A stretch of 64,000 bases of DNA, taken from positions 124,001-188,000 of the forward strand of contig NZ_JALKBA010000005.1 of assembly GCF_023015805.1 (NCBI RefSeq). Reading direction: 5' to 3'. Made by a program: the position numbers and the translations under genes. This DNA is from Cellulophaga sp. F20128 (lineage in GTDB: Bacteria; Bacteroidota; Bacteroidia; Flavobacteriales; Flavobacteriaceae). Positions within the stretch are counted from its first letter, which is position 1. Every line of letters begins with the position of its first letter. Below are positions 1 through 9,009 of this stretch, piece by piece. Under the pieces are notes generated by a model, which worked only from the letters and a program-made list of their open reading frames with translations, was not told the DNA's origin and did not search any database.

Positions 1-278
1 CACGTGCTGTCCTTAAAAACCCTCCGATAATGATCTTGGACGAAGCCACATCTGCCTTAGATACAGAAAGCGAACGCTTGGTGCAAGATGCTTTGGAGAA
101 AATGATGAAAAACAGAACCTCTATCGTTATTGCACATCGACTTTCTACCATTCAAAACGCAGATAAAATAGTAGTTTTACAAAAAGGTGAAATTGTAGAA
201 CAAGGTTCACATGCAGCATTAATTGCTGCAAATGGCGTGTATAAAAAATTGGTAGAAATGCAATCCTTTGATTCGTAA
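1..278 (+). CDS. ABC transporter, ATP-binding C-terminal part (MsbA-like), 5' end outside window
   Basis: Only the last 91 residues are visible; the frame is open to the left edge (first full codon at base 3). They hold the end of an ABC nucleotide-binding domain: an alanine-arginine segment just after the signature motif, Walker B ([12 protein letters not shown] with the catalytic Glu and D-loop) and the H-loop (IAHRLSTI). The tail [14 protein letters not shown] is typical of lipid or multidrug exporters with fused membrane and ATPase domains (MsbA/MdlB type). The membrane domain must lie upstream, so the substrate cannot be judged. No clear terminator follows; the next gene starts 131 bases downstream. 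Confidence 0.85.
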   Translation, partial: RAVLKNPPIMILDEATSALDTESERLVQDALEKMMKNRTSIVIAHRLSTIQNADKIVVLQKGEIVEQGSHAALIAANGVYKKLVEMQSFDS

Positions 279-409
279 AAACTAGATGTCCAATCCAAAT
301 ATTTTAGGAATTAGCTAAAAAACCAACTTTAGAATCCTTTTTCAAAACACATTAAGTGATTAAACCTTTTCCCTTTTTACTTGTCTAATACTTAAATTAG
401 TAACGGATT

Positions 410-952
410 TTGATTGTAGAAGAAACTTTAGTACATCAATTAAAACATGAAGATTCTCAGGCTCAGGCTTTTGAAACTTTGGTGGACACCTATAAAGTAA
501 GGCTCTATTGGCATATTCGTAAAATAGTTTTAAATCATGAAGATGCAGATGATGTTTTGCAAAACACCTTTATTAAGGTGTACAAAAACATTAAAAATTT
601 TAAAGGAGAAAGTAAACTCTTCTCCTGGGTTTATAGAATTGCCACCAATGAAGCTTTAACTTTTTTAAAATCGAAATCAAAAATGAAAGGGGTTTCAAAT
701 GAGGAATTACACAACCTCCTCTTAGAAAACCTTGAATCTGATGTTTATTTTGAAGGTGATGAAATTCAATTAAAATTACAAAAAGCAATCGCTACCCTTC
801 CAGAAAAACAAAAATTAGTTTTTAATATGAAATACTTTGATGAATTAAAGTACGAAGAAATTTCAGATATACTAGGGACAACAGTTGGAGGATTAAAGGC
901 ATCCTACCATCAAGCAGCAAAAAAAATAGAATTTTTCTTAAAGAACAATTAA
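410..952 (+). CDS. ECF-type RNA polymerase sigma factor
   Basis: 180-residue sigma-70 family protein of the extracytoplasmic-function class. Region 2 spans about residues 20-90 with the core-binding and -10 recognition segment (DADDVLQNTFIKVYKNI, then FSWVYRIATNEALTFLK). Region 4 spans about 125-178 and carries a helix-turn-helix (LPEKQKLVFNMKYFDELKYEEIS, then GGLKASYHQAAKKI). No in-frame ATG exists near the N-terminus, and a stop codon lies three codons upstream, so a TTG start at 410 is the best choice. It is followed at 33 bases by a one-TM protein and then by a secreted protein, the usual layout of a sigma/anti-sigma/sensor unit in Flavobacteriia. It presumably directs transcription in response to an envelope signal; the regulon is unknown. 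Confidence 0.88.
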   Translation: MIVEETLVHQLKHEDSQAQAFETLVDTYKVRLYWHIRKIVLNHEDADDVLQNTFIKVYKNIKNFKGESKLFSWVYRIATNEALTFLKSKSKMKGVSNEELHNLLLENLESDVYFEGDEIQLKLQKAIATLPEKQKLVFNMKYFDELKYEEISDILGTTVGGLKASYHQAAKKIEFFLKNN

Positions 953-985
953 ACCTTTTAAAGGATTGATAGTCAAATATAAAGT

Positions 986-1501
986 ATGAAAAATTTACCA
1001 AAAAATAGTGGTTTTAAAGCACCTGATTCTTATTTCGATAAGCTTTCAGAAAAAATTTACAGCAGTGTTGTAGATAAAAATGCTATTCCGAAAAATGAAG
1101 GCTTTACGGTTCCTGACAATTATTTTGATACCGTACATACCCGAGTTCAAAAAAGAATACAAACGCTAGAACCTAAGGTTATACACCTAGAAACTTATAG
1201 AAAGAAATATTATTTTGCTGCTGCAGCAGCTGCGGCAATTATTCTTTTTACAACCATCTTATGGAACAACAATGCAACTACCCTGACTTTCCAAGACTTG
1301 GCGAGTACGGATATAGAAAATTATTTCAATGATGTTGATTTGGATTTAAGCACCTATGATTTAGCGCAAATGTTACCAATTGATGAGTTTGAAATTACAG
1401 ATGTTATTGACGTAACAATTAATGAAGAACAGATTATGAACTACTTGGAATCTAACAATGGAATAGATATTCAAGAATTATATTTAGACAATTATGAATA
1501 A
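986..1501 (+). CDS. single-pass membrane protein, putative anti-sigma factor with duplicated N-terminal motif
   Basis: 171 residues. No family name can be given with certainty. The N-terminal, presumably cytoplasmic, part holds two copies of a motif of about 24 residues (residues 5-28 and 35-58), each reading P-K-N-x-G-F-x-[AV]-P-D-x-Y-F-D. A single alanine-rich transmembrane helix follows at about 76-93. The remainder is very acidic (NDVDLDLSTYDLAQ, ITDVIDVTINEE) and is predicted to face the periplasm. Position directly after an ECF sigma gene and overlapping the next gene by 8 bases suggests an anti-sigma factor, with the repeated motif as a candidate sigma-binding surface. That role is inferred from context and topology. 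Confidence 0.7.
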   Translation: MKNLPKNSGFKAPDSYFDKLSEKIYSSVVDKNAIPKNEGFTVPDNYFDTVHTRVQKRIQTLEPKVIHLETYRKKYYFAAAAAAAIILFTTILWNNNATTLTFQDLASTDIENYFNDVDLDLSTYDLAQMLPIDEFEITDVIDVTINEEQIMNYLESNNGIDIQELYLDNYE

Positions 1502-1949
1502 CTTACGTAAAAATATTACTATAGCCCTCGTTTTTTTTATGGGAACTATGGTTTTTTATGCCCAAGAAAAAAATGATTGGGAAAAAATAAAATCCTTAAA
1601 AGTTGCTTATTTCACTGAAAAACTTGCATTAACTAGTAGTGAAGCAAAGAACTTTTGGCCTGTATATGACGCTTATGAAAAAGAAATGTACTCGCTTCAT
1701 AAAGAGCAGCGGTCTAAAAGAAGTAAATCAAAATCAAACGAATCCCTAACGGATGCAGAAGCCAATACGTTCTTAGAGTATCATTTTAAATTTGAAGAAG
1801 ATAAGTTACACCTCTCTAAGGCCTATTACCAGAAAATAAGCAAGGTGCTTTCTAGTAAAAAGACCTACATGCTTATCCGCATTGAGGAAGATTTTAAACG
1901 GCAATTGATACGCCAATATCGAAGCAAAGGAAAAGATTCTAAAAAATAA
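1494..1949 (+). CDS. secreted protein, sensor-like third gene of ECF sigma operon
   Basis: 151 residues with a signal peptide (about 1-24, ending FYAQ). The mature part is highly charged and helical: KVAYFTEKLALTSSEAKNFWPVYDAYEKEMYSLHKEQR, followed by a Lys/Arg/Ser-rich stretch and a second helical pair. The TEKL-LTS-EA-FWPVYD pattern resembles the small periplasmic helical proteins of the Spy/CpxP/ZraP kind often annotated in Flavobacteriia as sensor of ECF-type sigma factor. It overlaps the preceding membrane protein by 8 bases, so translation is probably coupled. Function as the periplasmic input of the sigma/anti-sigma system is inferred from context. A strong hairpin terminator follows immediately. 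Confidence 0.7.
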   Translation: MNNLRKNITIALVFFMGTMVFYAQEKNDWEKIKSLKVAYFTEKLALTSSEAKNFWPVYDAYEKEMYSLHKEQRSKRSKSKSNESLTDAEANTFLEYHFKFEEDKLHLSKAYYQKISKVLSSKKTYMLIRIEEDFKRQLIRQYRSKGKDSKK

Positions 1950-1951
1950 AT

Positions 1952-1978
1952 AAAAGGAAAGCCAACAGCTTTCCTTTT
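1952..1978. terminator. bidirectional rho-independent terminator
   Basis: GGAAAGC (1956-1962) pairs with GCTTTCC (1968-1974), loop CAACA, flanked by A4 on the left and T-run on the right, so it can work for both convergent genes (ECF operon on plus, BNR lipoprotein on minus). Confidence 0.85.
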
Positions 1979-3007
1979 TTATTTAAAAATCAATTTAGCA
2001 ATTCTATTTTTCCCAGCGGCATAAGCAGTACTATCATTTAAAAACCGCAGTGTATAAAAGGATTCATCCGATAATTTTGTCCAAGATTCTCCTGTATCAT
2101 TAGAATATGATATCCCTGTAAATCCAACAGCCACCAATTCATTGCCACTACGCATGGGCACAAATTGAACACAACTCTTATAGTCCGGTTCTGCACCGTC
2201 AGCAACCAAGCGCCAGGATTTTCCACCATCAATAGTAATGGCCTTGTTTTTTTTATTTTGGTTTGGTTTGGTGTAATCTCCACCTATAGCGAACCCCAGC
2301 TTAGCATCGTAAAAATCTAAGGAATAAATACCATGGGTATCACCCAATCCAGCAATTGGCGTGGTAAAAACATCCCATGAAACCCCCTTATCTCCGGAAA
2401 AATAGATTCGCCCTTTGGTTGTTGCAATCCAGGTTTTATCACCTACAATAGCAATATTGGTGTTACTCGCTGCAAAGGCACCTTCTCCTTCCATACCTTC
2501 AGGCAATTGTGCACATGATAGTTTTTTCCATGATTTTCCTGCATCACGTGTTATAATGAGAGACAAACATCCATCCATACTATCTCCAATTGCTATTCCT
2601 TCATTATTGTTCCAAAACTTCATAGCATTGTAAAAAACAGCTGCATCTTCTTCCTTATATACCAATTCCATTTTACCACTATCTCCTGTTTTATACAACA
2701 ATGCTGGATTAGCCACAGAAAGCATAAAAAAATCGGTATCTGTATGTGCTACGGCCCTGAATTCAGGAAAAATAGAATCGTATTTTTGAACGTTTGTGAT
2801 TACTCGTTCAGTATTTAAATCTACCGAACCAAACACGCCTTTTGTAGTAGCAAATGCCAAGCTACCATCTAATAGTTCAATAGCCCTAATACTTAAAGAG
2901 TCAGTAAAAACGGTGGCTACTGCAACTTCTGAAAATGGTTTTATTTCTTTCTTTTCTGTACAAGAAACAAGTACAATGCAGCAGATTACAATCAATATAT
3001 TTTTCAT
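1979..3007 (-). CDS. BNR/YCF48-like beta-propeller lipoprotein
   Basis: 342 residues. The N-terminus is a lipoprotein signal with lipobox LVSC (Cys16), so it is probably anchored in an outer or inner membrane leaflet facing the periplasm. At least four BNR (Asp-box-like) repeats are seen, of the form S/T-x-D-x-G-x-S-W: RDAGKSWKKL, GDKGVSWDVF, DGGKSWRLV and NDTGESWTKL. Such repeats mark the blades of sialidase- or YCF48-type propellers. Flavobacterial relatives are usually annotated as oxidoreductase or photosystem-assembly-like by distant homology; no catalytic residues can be assigned here. It is a single-gene unit between convergent and divergent neighbours. Confidence 0.75.
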   Translation of the reverse strand: MKNILIVICCIVLVSCTEKKEIKPFSEVAVATVFTDSLSIRAIELLDGSLAFATTKGVFGSVDLNTERVITNVQKYDSIFPEFRAVAHTDTDFFMLSVANPALLYKTGDSGKMELVYKEEDAAVFYNAMKFWNNNEGIAIGDSMDGCLSLIITRDAGKSWKKLSCAQLPEGMEGEGAFAASNTNIAIVGDKTWIATTKGRIYFSGDKGVSWDVFTTPIAGLGDTHGIYSLDFYDAKLGFAIGGDYTKPNQNKKNKAITIDGGKSWRLVADGAEPDYKSCVQFVPMRSGNELVAVGFTGISYSNDTGESWTKLSDESFYTLRFLNDSTAYAAGKNRIAKLIFK

Positions 3008-3133
3008 TTTATAAATTTTTAGACGCCAAGTCTTTTAATAGGATTCATAACCTTCAATTATAAGTAATACGATACTTGTACTAATTACTAGTATAAACTT
3101 GTTCAAAAATAAGTGTATTCCTTTCTAAAACAA

Positions 3134-3141
3134 TACCTTTG
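3134..3141 (+). promoter_or_regulatory. -7 promoter element of RsmB-type methyltransferase gene
   Basis: TACCTTTG matches the Bacteroidota -7 consensus TAnnTTTG. No good TTG -33 box lies 17-23 bases upstream. It overlaps the TTG codon at 3139, arguing that this codon is not the start. Confidence 0.55.
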
Positions 3142-3156
3142 CAGCCTTATTTTTTT

Positions 3157-4371
3157 ATGATGAAATTACACAGAAATTTAGTCTTTGCCGTAGTAGATGC
3201 GCTTAACCTTATTTTTAACGAAGGAGAATATGCCGATAAGGTTGTTGAAAAGGTATTAAAATTTGACAAACGTTGGGGCGCTAGAGACAGAGGTTTTATC
3301 GCTGAAACCACCTATGATATTGTACGCTGGAAAAGGCTATATACGGAGATTGCTGAAGTTAAGGCACCCTATAGTAGACCCAATTTATTTAGAATTTGGG
3401 CTGTTTGGGCGGTCTTAAAAGGTATAGAGTTGCCAGATTGGAAACAAATAGAATTAACTCCTACGAGAAGAATTAAAGGTAAGTTTGATGAACTTTCTAA
3501 GATTAGAAAATTCAAAGAATCTATTCCAGATTGGATCGATGAATTGGGAGAAAAAGCTTTGGGCGATAAACGATGGACAAAGGAAATAAACGCCTTAAAC
3601 AAACAAGCGGAAGTTGTTCTAAGAGTTAATACCTTAAAAACAACCAAAGAAGAGCTACAAAAAGCCCTTTTAGAAGAAAATATAGTAGCCAACCCAATTA
3701 AGGGTTATAAAGATGCTTTGCTCCTTGCAGAACGTGCCAATGTTTTTAGAACCGAAATGTTTCAAAAAGGTATGTTTGAAATGCAAGATGCCTCTTCGCA
3801 ATTGGTCGCCGAATTTTTAGAAGTAGAACCAGGTCAACGCGTTATAGATACTTGCGCTGGTGCCGGTGGGAAGGCGCTACACATTGCCGCCTTAATGGAA
3901 AACAAAGGACAACTAATTGCCCTTGATATTTATGGCAACAAATTAAAAGAACTTAAAAGACGTGCCAAAAGAGATGGCGCTCACAATATTGAAACTAGAG
4001 AAATAGACTCTACCAAAGTAATTAAAAAGTTGTACAATAGTGCAGATCGCGTACTTATTGATGCCCCTTGTACCGGTCTAGGTGTTTTAAAAAGAAATCC
4101 CGATGCAAAATGGAAATTACAACCAGAATTCTTAGAGAAGATTACAAAAACTCAACAAGAAATTTTACAGAGTTATAGCAAAATGGTTAAGGAAGGTGGC
4201 AAGCTGGTTTACGCTACTTGCTCTATTCTACCTCAAGAAAACAATGAGCAAGCCATGGCTTTTTTAGCTTCTGAGGCGGGTGCTAATTTCACATTGGTTA
4301 AAGAGAAAAAAATATACGCTTCTGAATCTGGCTATGACGGATTTTATATGGCACTATTTACCAAGAAATAA
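3157..4371 (+). CDS. RsmB/NOP-family RNA (cytosine-5) methyltransferase
   Basis: About 405 residues. It transfers a methyl group from S-adenosylmethionine to C5 of cytosine in RNA, most likely 16S rRNA. A SAM-binding segment (DTCAGAGGKALHIAALM) is followed by motif IV with the Pro-Cys pair (DAPCTGLGVLKRNPD) and motif VI with the catalytic Thr-Cys pair (YATCSILPQENNEQ), the two-cysteine arrangement of the family. The N-terminal ~130 residues replace the NusB-like domain of enterobacterial RsmB. The open frame extends to a TTG at 3139, but that lies inside a -7 element; the paired ATGs at 3157 and 3160 are the likely starts. Stands alone, with a terminator after the stop. Confidence 0.85.
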   Translation: MMKLHRNLVFAVVDALNLIFNEGEYADKVVEKVLKFDKRWGARDRGFIAETTYDIVRWKRLYTEIAEVKAPYSRPNLFRIWAVWAVLKGIELPDWKQIELTPTRRIKGKFDELSKIRKFKESIPDWIDELGEKALGDKRWTKEINALNKQAEVVLRVNTLKTTKEELQKALLEENIVANPIKGYKDALLLAERANVFRTEMFQKGMFEMQDASSQLVAEFLEVEPGQRVIDTCAGAGGKALHIAALMENKGQLIALDIYGNKLKELKRRAKRDGAHNIETREIDSTKVIKKLYNSADRVLIDAPCTGLGVLKRNPDAKWKLQPEFLEKITKTQQEILQSYSKMVKEGGKLVYATCSILPQENNEQAMAFLASEAGANFTLVKEKKIYASESGYDGFYMALFTKK

Positions 4372-4408
4372 TCTTTGCAATACGTTTTATTGAAAATATT
4401 ACAACAAA

Positions 4409-4434
4409 AAAATGCGGTCTAACGACCGCATTTT
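4409..4434. terminator. bidirectional rho-independent terminator
   Basis: AAAATGCGGTC pairs perfectly with GACCGCATTTT around loop TAAC, with A- and T-runs on either side; it lies between convergent genes. Confidence 0.85.
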
Positions 4435-4455
4435 AACCCAATACCAATTAATTAG

Positions 4456-4887
4456 TTATAAACCAATCCTAACACTAGGCAAGCTAACTCCTACCCTAGT
4501 ATGTACTCCGGAGTTCCTAGGCCTAGCCCTATACTGCGTATAGCTGTAGTAAAACGTAGTATGATGGTGGTAATATTCACTGTGATGACAATGAGAATTG
4601 CAATGTTCTGCATGTTCTGCATAAGCATCTCTCTTTCCTTTCATATACGCTTTATACGCTTTTCTATCTCTCTTTTTTAACTTTTTTTCATAGCTCTTTT
4701 GGTCTTCCCAAAATACCTCTTCACTTTCTACTTCTGCCATTTTTGACTGCTCAAATTCGGCATCTTCTTTTGCTCGTTGTTCATAGTAAGATAGTTTTTC
4801 TTCTTCATTGGCTTCTTTTTCTTGTCCTGTTACAGTAAATGATAAGAAAATTAAAACTGTTGCCATTAAAAATTGTAATTTCTTCAT
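4456..4887 (-). CDS. secreted His/Tyr-rich hypothetical protein
   Basis: 143 residues, no recognised family. A signal peptide (1-21, cleavage near VTGQ) is followed by a Glu/Lys-rich, probably coiled helical region (about 22-90, e.g. EEKLSYYEQRAKEDAEFEQ). A tail follows that is unusually rich in His, Cys and Tyr (HAEHCNSHCHHSEYYHHH, then FYYSYTQYRARPR). The histidine/cysteine cluster could bind a metal ion, but this is inference from composition. It is monocistronic, shares a terminator with the convergent methyltransferase gene and is divergent from purL. Confidence 0.6.
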   Translation of the reverse strand: MKKLQFLMATVLIFLSFTVTGQEKEANEEEKLSYYEQRAKEDAEFEQSKMAEVESEEVFWEDQKSYEKKLKKRDRKAYKAYMKGKRDAYAEHAEHCNSHCHHSEYYHHHTTFYYSYTQYRARPRNSGVHTRVGVSLPSVRIGL

Positions 4888-5136
4888 AGTATCTATTTTT
4901 AATTCGATTTTTAATCCGTTGCGAGAAATAATTTTAGTGTCGCAATACAGGTCTAAAACAATTTAAAACCAAAATACCCCACTTTTTATTTGTAAAAATT
5001 TTATTCCCCCTGTCCAAACCAGTTGGTAACACCCTTAAAAACTAGAAAACCAGTATCCCTAAAAAAAATACAAGGAAATTAACAATCCACAGAAAAACTG
5101 TTAACTATTCTTCTAAAAAAATAAACTTAAAAATCG

Positions 5137-5144
5137 TAAATTTG
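5137..5144 (+). promoter_or_regulatory. -7 promoter element of purL
   Basis: TAAATTTG matches TAnnTTTG. It covers the TTG codon at 5142, so translation should start at ATG 5178. A PurR-like or riboswitch structure was looked for in 4888-5177 and not seen; that stretch is otherwise plain AT-rich spacer between divergent genes. Confidence 0.65.
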
Positions 5145-5177
5145 TCGCTTGTTAAACAAAACAACACAAGAGCTATA

Positions 5178-8100
5178 ATGATTCACTTTTTCGGAGATAG
5201 TACCAGCAAGATTTTTGCAGTAGAAACCAAACACAATCTTACACCAGAAGATTGCACAAAGTTAACTTGGCTTTTTGGGAATCAACCCAAAATAAATGCG
5301 GCGTCTCTAGACGCCTTTTTTGTTGGTCCAAGAGCTGCAATGATTACTCCTTGGAGTACCAATGCCACAGAAATATCTCAAAATATGGGAATTTCTGGCA
5401 TTATTAGAATTGAAGAATTCTTTGCATCTACCCCAGATGCTAAGGACTTTGACCCTATGATTTCTCAAAAATACAGCCAATTAGGCCCCGATGTTTTTAA
5501 AATTGATAGTACCCCAGATGCGGTATTACCTATTGAAGATATTGCAGCCTATAACCAACAAGAAGGTTTGGCCTTAAATGCGGAAGAGATAACCTATTTA
5601 GAGGGTGTAGCTACTAAGATCGGGAGAAAACTAACAGATTCTGAAGTTTTTGGGTTTAGCCAAGTAAACTCTGAACACTGTAGACATAAAATATTTAATG
5701 GTACGTTTATTATTGATGGCGTAGAAAAACCTTCTACTTTATTTCAATTAATAAAGAAAACGTCACAGGAAAACCCTAAGAACATTATTTCTGCATATAA
5801 AGATAATGTTGCCTTTATAAAAGGCCCTACGGTTACACAATTTGCTCCTAAAACAGCAGATAAACCAGATTTTTATCAAGAAGAAGACTTTAATTCTGTA
5901 ATTTCTTTAAAAGCAGAAACACACAACTTTCCAACCACAGTAGAGCCTTTTAATGGTGCAGCCACTGGCGCTGGCGGTGAAATTAGAGATCGTTTGGCTG
6001 GCGGTAAAGGTTCTTTGCCCCTAGCTGGAACTGCAGTGTATATGACCTCCTATTCTAGATTAGAAGAAAACAGACCCTGGGAAAATGCCATGCAAGAACG
6101 TCCTTGGTTGTACCAAACACCCATGGATATTTTAATAAAGGCCTCTAACGGAGCATCTGATTTTGGAAACAAATTTGGACAACCTTTAATTACAGGTTCT
6201 GTCTTAACTTTTGAACACCAAGAAGATGCGCGCAAACTTGGGTTCGACAAGGTTATAATGCAAGCCGGAGGTATTGGCTATGCCAAAGAAAATCAAGCTT
6301 TAAAAGACGCACCTAAACAAGGAAATAAAATAGTAATTTTAGGAGGCGACAATTACCGAATTGGTATGGGTGGTGCAGCAGTTTCTAGTGCAGATACAGG
6401 CGAATTTGCTTCGGGAATTGAATTAAACGCAGTACAACGATCCAATCCAGAAATGCAAAAAAGAGCTGCAAATGCTATACGTGGATTGGTAGAAAGCAAT
6501 GAGAACCCTATTGTTTCCATTCACGATCACGGTGCAGGCGGACATTTGAACTGTTTGTCTGAATTAGTGGAAGACACTGGCGGACATATCGATTTGGATA
6601 AATTACCTGTAGGTGACCCTACCCTATCTGCAAAAGAAATAATTGGGAATGAATCTCAGGAACGTATGGGCCTTGTTATTGGCAAGGATGATATGGGACT
6701 ATTAGAACGCATAGCAGAACGTGAACGATCACCAATGTACGAAGTTGGAGAAGTTACAAACAACCATAGATTTACATTTGAATCTAAAACTACAGGTGAA
6801 AAACCCATGGATTTAGCCTTGGAAGATATGTTTGGTAGCTCGCCAAAAACGATACTGACAGATACATCCATTACACGAAATTATGAAGACCCGAAGTATT
6901 CATTAGAATATTTTCACGATTACCTTGATCAAGTATTGCAATTAGAAGCGGTGGGTTCAAAAGATTGGTTAACAAACAAGGTAGACCGTTGTGTAGGTGG
7001 CCGTGTTGCCAAGCAGCAATGTGCTGGTCCGTTACAATTACCACTAAATAATTGTGGTGTTATGGCTTTAGACTTTAAAGGAAAAGAAGGTATTGCAACT
7101 TCCATTGGACACTCCCCTATCTCTGGCTTAATAGATCCTGCAGCAGGCAGCAAAAACAGCATTACAGAAGCCCTGACCAATATTGTTTGGGCTCCTTTAA
7201 AAGACGGATTACAATCAGTTTCTTTATCCGCTAACTGGATGTGGCCCTGTAAGAACGAAGGCGAAGATGCACGTTTATACCAAGCCGTAGAAGCAATATC
7301 AGCATTTAGCATTGCCTTAGGGATCAATGTGCCAACAGGGAAAGATTCGCTTTCCATGAAACAAAAATATAAAGACGAAGAAGTTATCGCTCCGGGAACT
7401 GTAATTATTTCGGCGGCCGCTAATTGTAATGATATTACTAAAGTTGTTGAGCCGGTATTAAAGAAAAATGGCAATCCTATTTATTACATCAACCTCTCTC
7501 AAGACAACTTTAAATTAGGAGGTTCTTCTTTTTCTCAAATACAAAATAAAATTGGCACCGAAGCACCAACCATAACAGATGCAGCTTATGTAAAAGCTGT
7601 TTTTAATACGGTCCAAGACGCTATTAAGGCTGATAAAATTAATGCGGGACATGATGTTGCTTCTGGTGGGTTAATTACAACCTTATTAGAATTGTGTTTT
7701 GCCGATACTAATTTAGGTGCAAACCTAGATCTATCTGCCTTAGGCGAAGAAGACACTATAAAATTATTATTTGCTGAAAATGCTGGCATCGTTTTTCAGG
7801 CCGATCCAAGCGTAGAATCCCTTTTTACCAAAGCAGGTATCGTTGCTGTTAAAATTGGTACTGTCACTGAAGAAGCTACGGTAACCATAAAAAACAACGG
7901 TATGGAAATGGGCTTAAACATAGCCTCATTACGAGATACCTGGTTTAAGACCTCCTACCTTTTAGACAGCAAACAAACCGCAAATAATCTAGCAAAAGAC
8001 AGGTTTGAGAATTATAAGAAACAGCCTTTACGTTACACTTTCCCTAAACACTTTACAGGTAAAATTCCAGTACTACAAGGGAAAAGGCCTAAGGCCGCTA

Positions 8101-8837
8101 TTTTACGTGAAAAAGGAAGTAATTCTGAACGCGAAATGGCAAATGCAATGTACTTGGCTGGTTTTGATGTTAAAGATGTACACATGACCGATCTAATATC
8201 AGGTCGTGAAACACTGGAAGATATTCAGTTTCTAGGAGCCGTTGGTGGTTTCTCAAACTCTGATGTATTGGGAAGTGCTAAAGGATGGGCTGGTGCCATA
8301 AAGTACAACGAAAAAGCCAATAAAGTAATCAACAACTTCTTTCAAAGGGAAGACACCTTATCTATTGGTATTTGTAACGGTTGCCAGTTATTTATGGAAT
8401 TGGATTTAATTAATCCAGAACATAAACAACACGGCAAAATGACATATAACGATTCTCATAAACACGAGAGTAATTTTACATCTGTAACCATCGAAAAAAA
8501 CAACTCCGTTATGTTATCCACACTTGCAGGAACAACCTTAGGTGTTTGGATTAGTCACGGGGAAGGTAAATTTAGTCTTCCAATGTCTAAAGAAAACTAC
8601 AATATAGTTTCTACCTACGGCTATGAAGCATACCCGGCTAACCCAAATGGAAGTGATTTTAACACGGCTATGCTCTGTGATAAAACTGGAAGGCACTTGG
8701 TAACTATGCCGCATATAGAACGATCTACCTTTCAATGGAACTGGGCTCATTACCCGGAAGACAGAACAGATGAAGTTTCTCCTTGGTTAGAGGCTTTTGT
8801 TAATGCTAAAGAATGGATCTTAAACCAAAAAGGATAA
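5178..8837 (+). CDS. purL: phosphoribosylformylglycinamidine synthase, large single-chain type
   Basis: 1219 residues from ATG 5178, the usual length for the single-chain enzyme. It converts FGAR, glutamine and ATP to FGAM in purine biosynthesis, in the cytosol. Visible landmarks include SEHCRHKIFNG, the glycine-rich ATP/substrate segments (LKAETHNFPTTVEPFNGAATGAGGE split by position 930-970 of the gene; SIHDHGAGGHLNC) and a C-terminal class I glutaminase domain with GICNGCQLF, where the second Cys (about residue 1069) is the nucleophile. A downstream HIERS-type segment supports an intact domain. The -7 element at 5137-5144 excludes the upstream TTG. Single-gene unit with a terminator. Confidence 0.96.
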   Translation: MIHFFGDSTSKIFAVETKHNLTPEDCTKLTWLFGNQPKINAASLDAFFVGPRAAMITPWSTNATEISQNMGISGIIRIEEFFASTPDAKDFDPMISQKYSQLGPDVFKIDSTPDAVLPIEDIAAYNQQEGLALNAEEITYLEGVATKIGRKLTDSEVFGFSQVNSEHCRHKIFNGTFIIDGVEKPSTLFQLIKKTSQENPKNIISAYKDNVAFIKGPTVTQFAPKTADKPDFYQEEDFNSVISLKAETHNFPTTVEPFNGAATGAGGEIRDRLAGGKGSLPLAGTAVYMTSYSRLEENRPWENAMQERPWLYQTPMDILIKASNGASDFGNKFGQPLITGSVLTFEHQEDARKLGFDKVIMQAGGIGYAKENQALKDAPKQGNKIVILGGDNYRIGMGGAAVSSADTGEFASGIELNAVQRSNPEMQKRAANAIRGLVESNENPIVSIHDHGAGGHLNCLSELVEDTGGHIDLDKLPVGDPTLSAKEIIGNESQERMGLVIGKDDMGLLERIAERERSPMYEVGEVTNNHRFTFESKTTGEKPMDLALEDMFGSSPKTILTDTSITRNYEDPKYSLEYFHDYLDQVLQLEAVGSKDWLTNKVDRCVGGRVAKQQCAGPLQLPLNNCGVMALDFKGKEGIATSIGHSPISGLIDPAAGSKNSITEALTNIVWAPLKDGLQSVSLSANWMWPCKNEGEDARLYQAVEAISAFSIALGINVPTGKDSLSMKQKYKDEEVIAPGTVIISAAANCNDITKVVEPVLKKNGNPIYYINLSQDNFKLGGSSFSQIQNKIGTEAPTITDAAYVKAVFNTVQDAIKADKINAGHDVASGGLITTLLELCFADTNLGANLDLSALGEEDTIKLLFAENAGIVFQADPSVESLFTKAGIVAVKIGTVTEEATVTIKNNGMEMGLNIASLRDTWFKTSYLLDSKQTANNLAKDRFENYKKQPLRYTFPKHFTGKIPVLQGKRPKAAILREKGSNSEREMANAMYLAGFDVKDVHMTDLISGRETLEDIQFLGAVGGFSNSDVLGSAKGWAGAIKYNEKANKVINNFFQREDTLSIGICNGCQLFMELDLINPEHKQHGKMTYNDSHKHESNFTSVTIEKNNSVMLSTLAGTTLGVWISHGEGKFSLPMSKENYNIVSTYGYEAYPANPNGSDFNTAMLCDKTGRHLVTMPHIERSTFQWNWAHYPEDRTDEVSPWLEAFVNAKEWILNQKG

Positions 8838-8860
8838 TACTACTTTTTAGACCTATACCA

Positions 8861-8890
8861 AAACTCACTTCTTTTTAGTTGTGGGTTTTT
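8861..8890 (+). terminator. rho-independent terminator after purL
   Basis: AAACTCAC (8861-8868) pairs with GTGGGTTT (8881-8888, one G-U pair) and is followed by a T-run. Confidence 0.7.
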
Positions 8891-9009
8891 TTATTGAAAT
8901 TAAAAAAAGTAGACATGGCTGATTTCAAAACGGCAAACAAAAAAATAATAAACAAGGGAACCCTATTCTTGTCGCCCTTTTACACCTAAGTTTTTCTATC
9001 TTAGCAACT

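Noticed and set aside
6929-7474. 181-codon open frame on the minus strand inside purL
   Set aside because: Antisense shadow of a strongly conserved gene; translation lacks any family sign.
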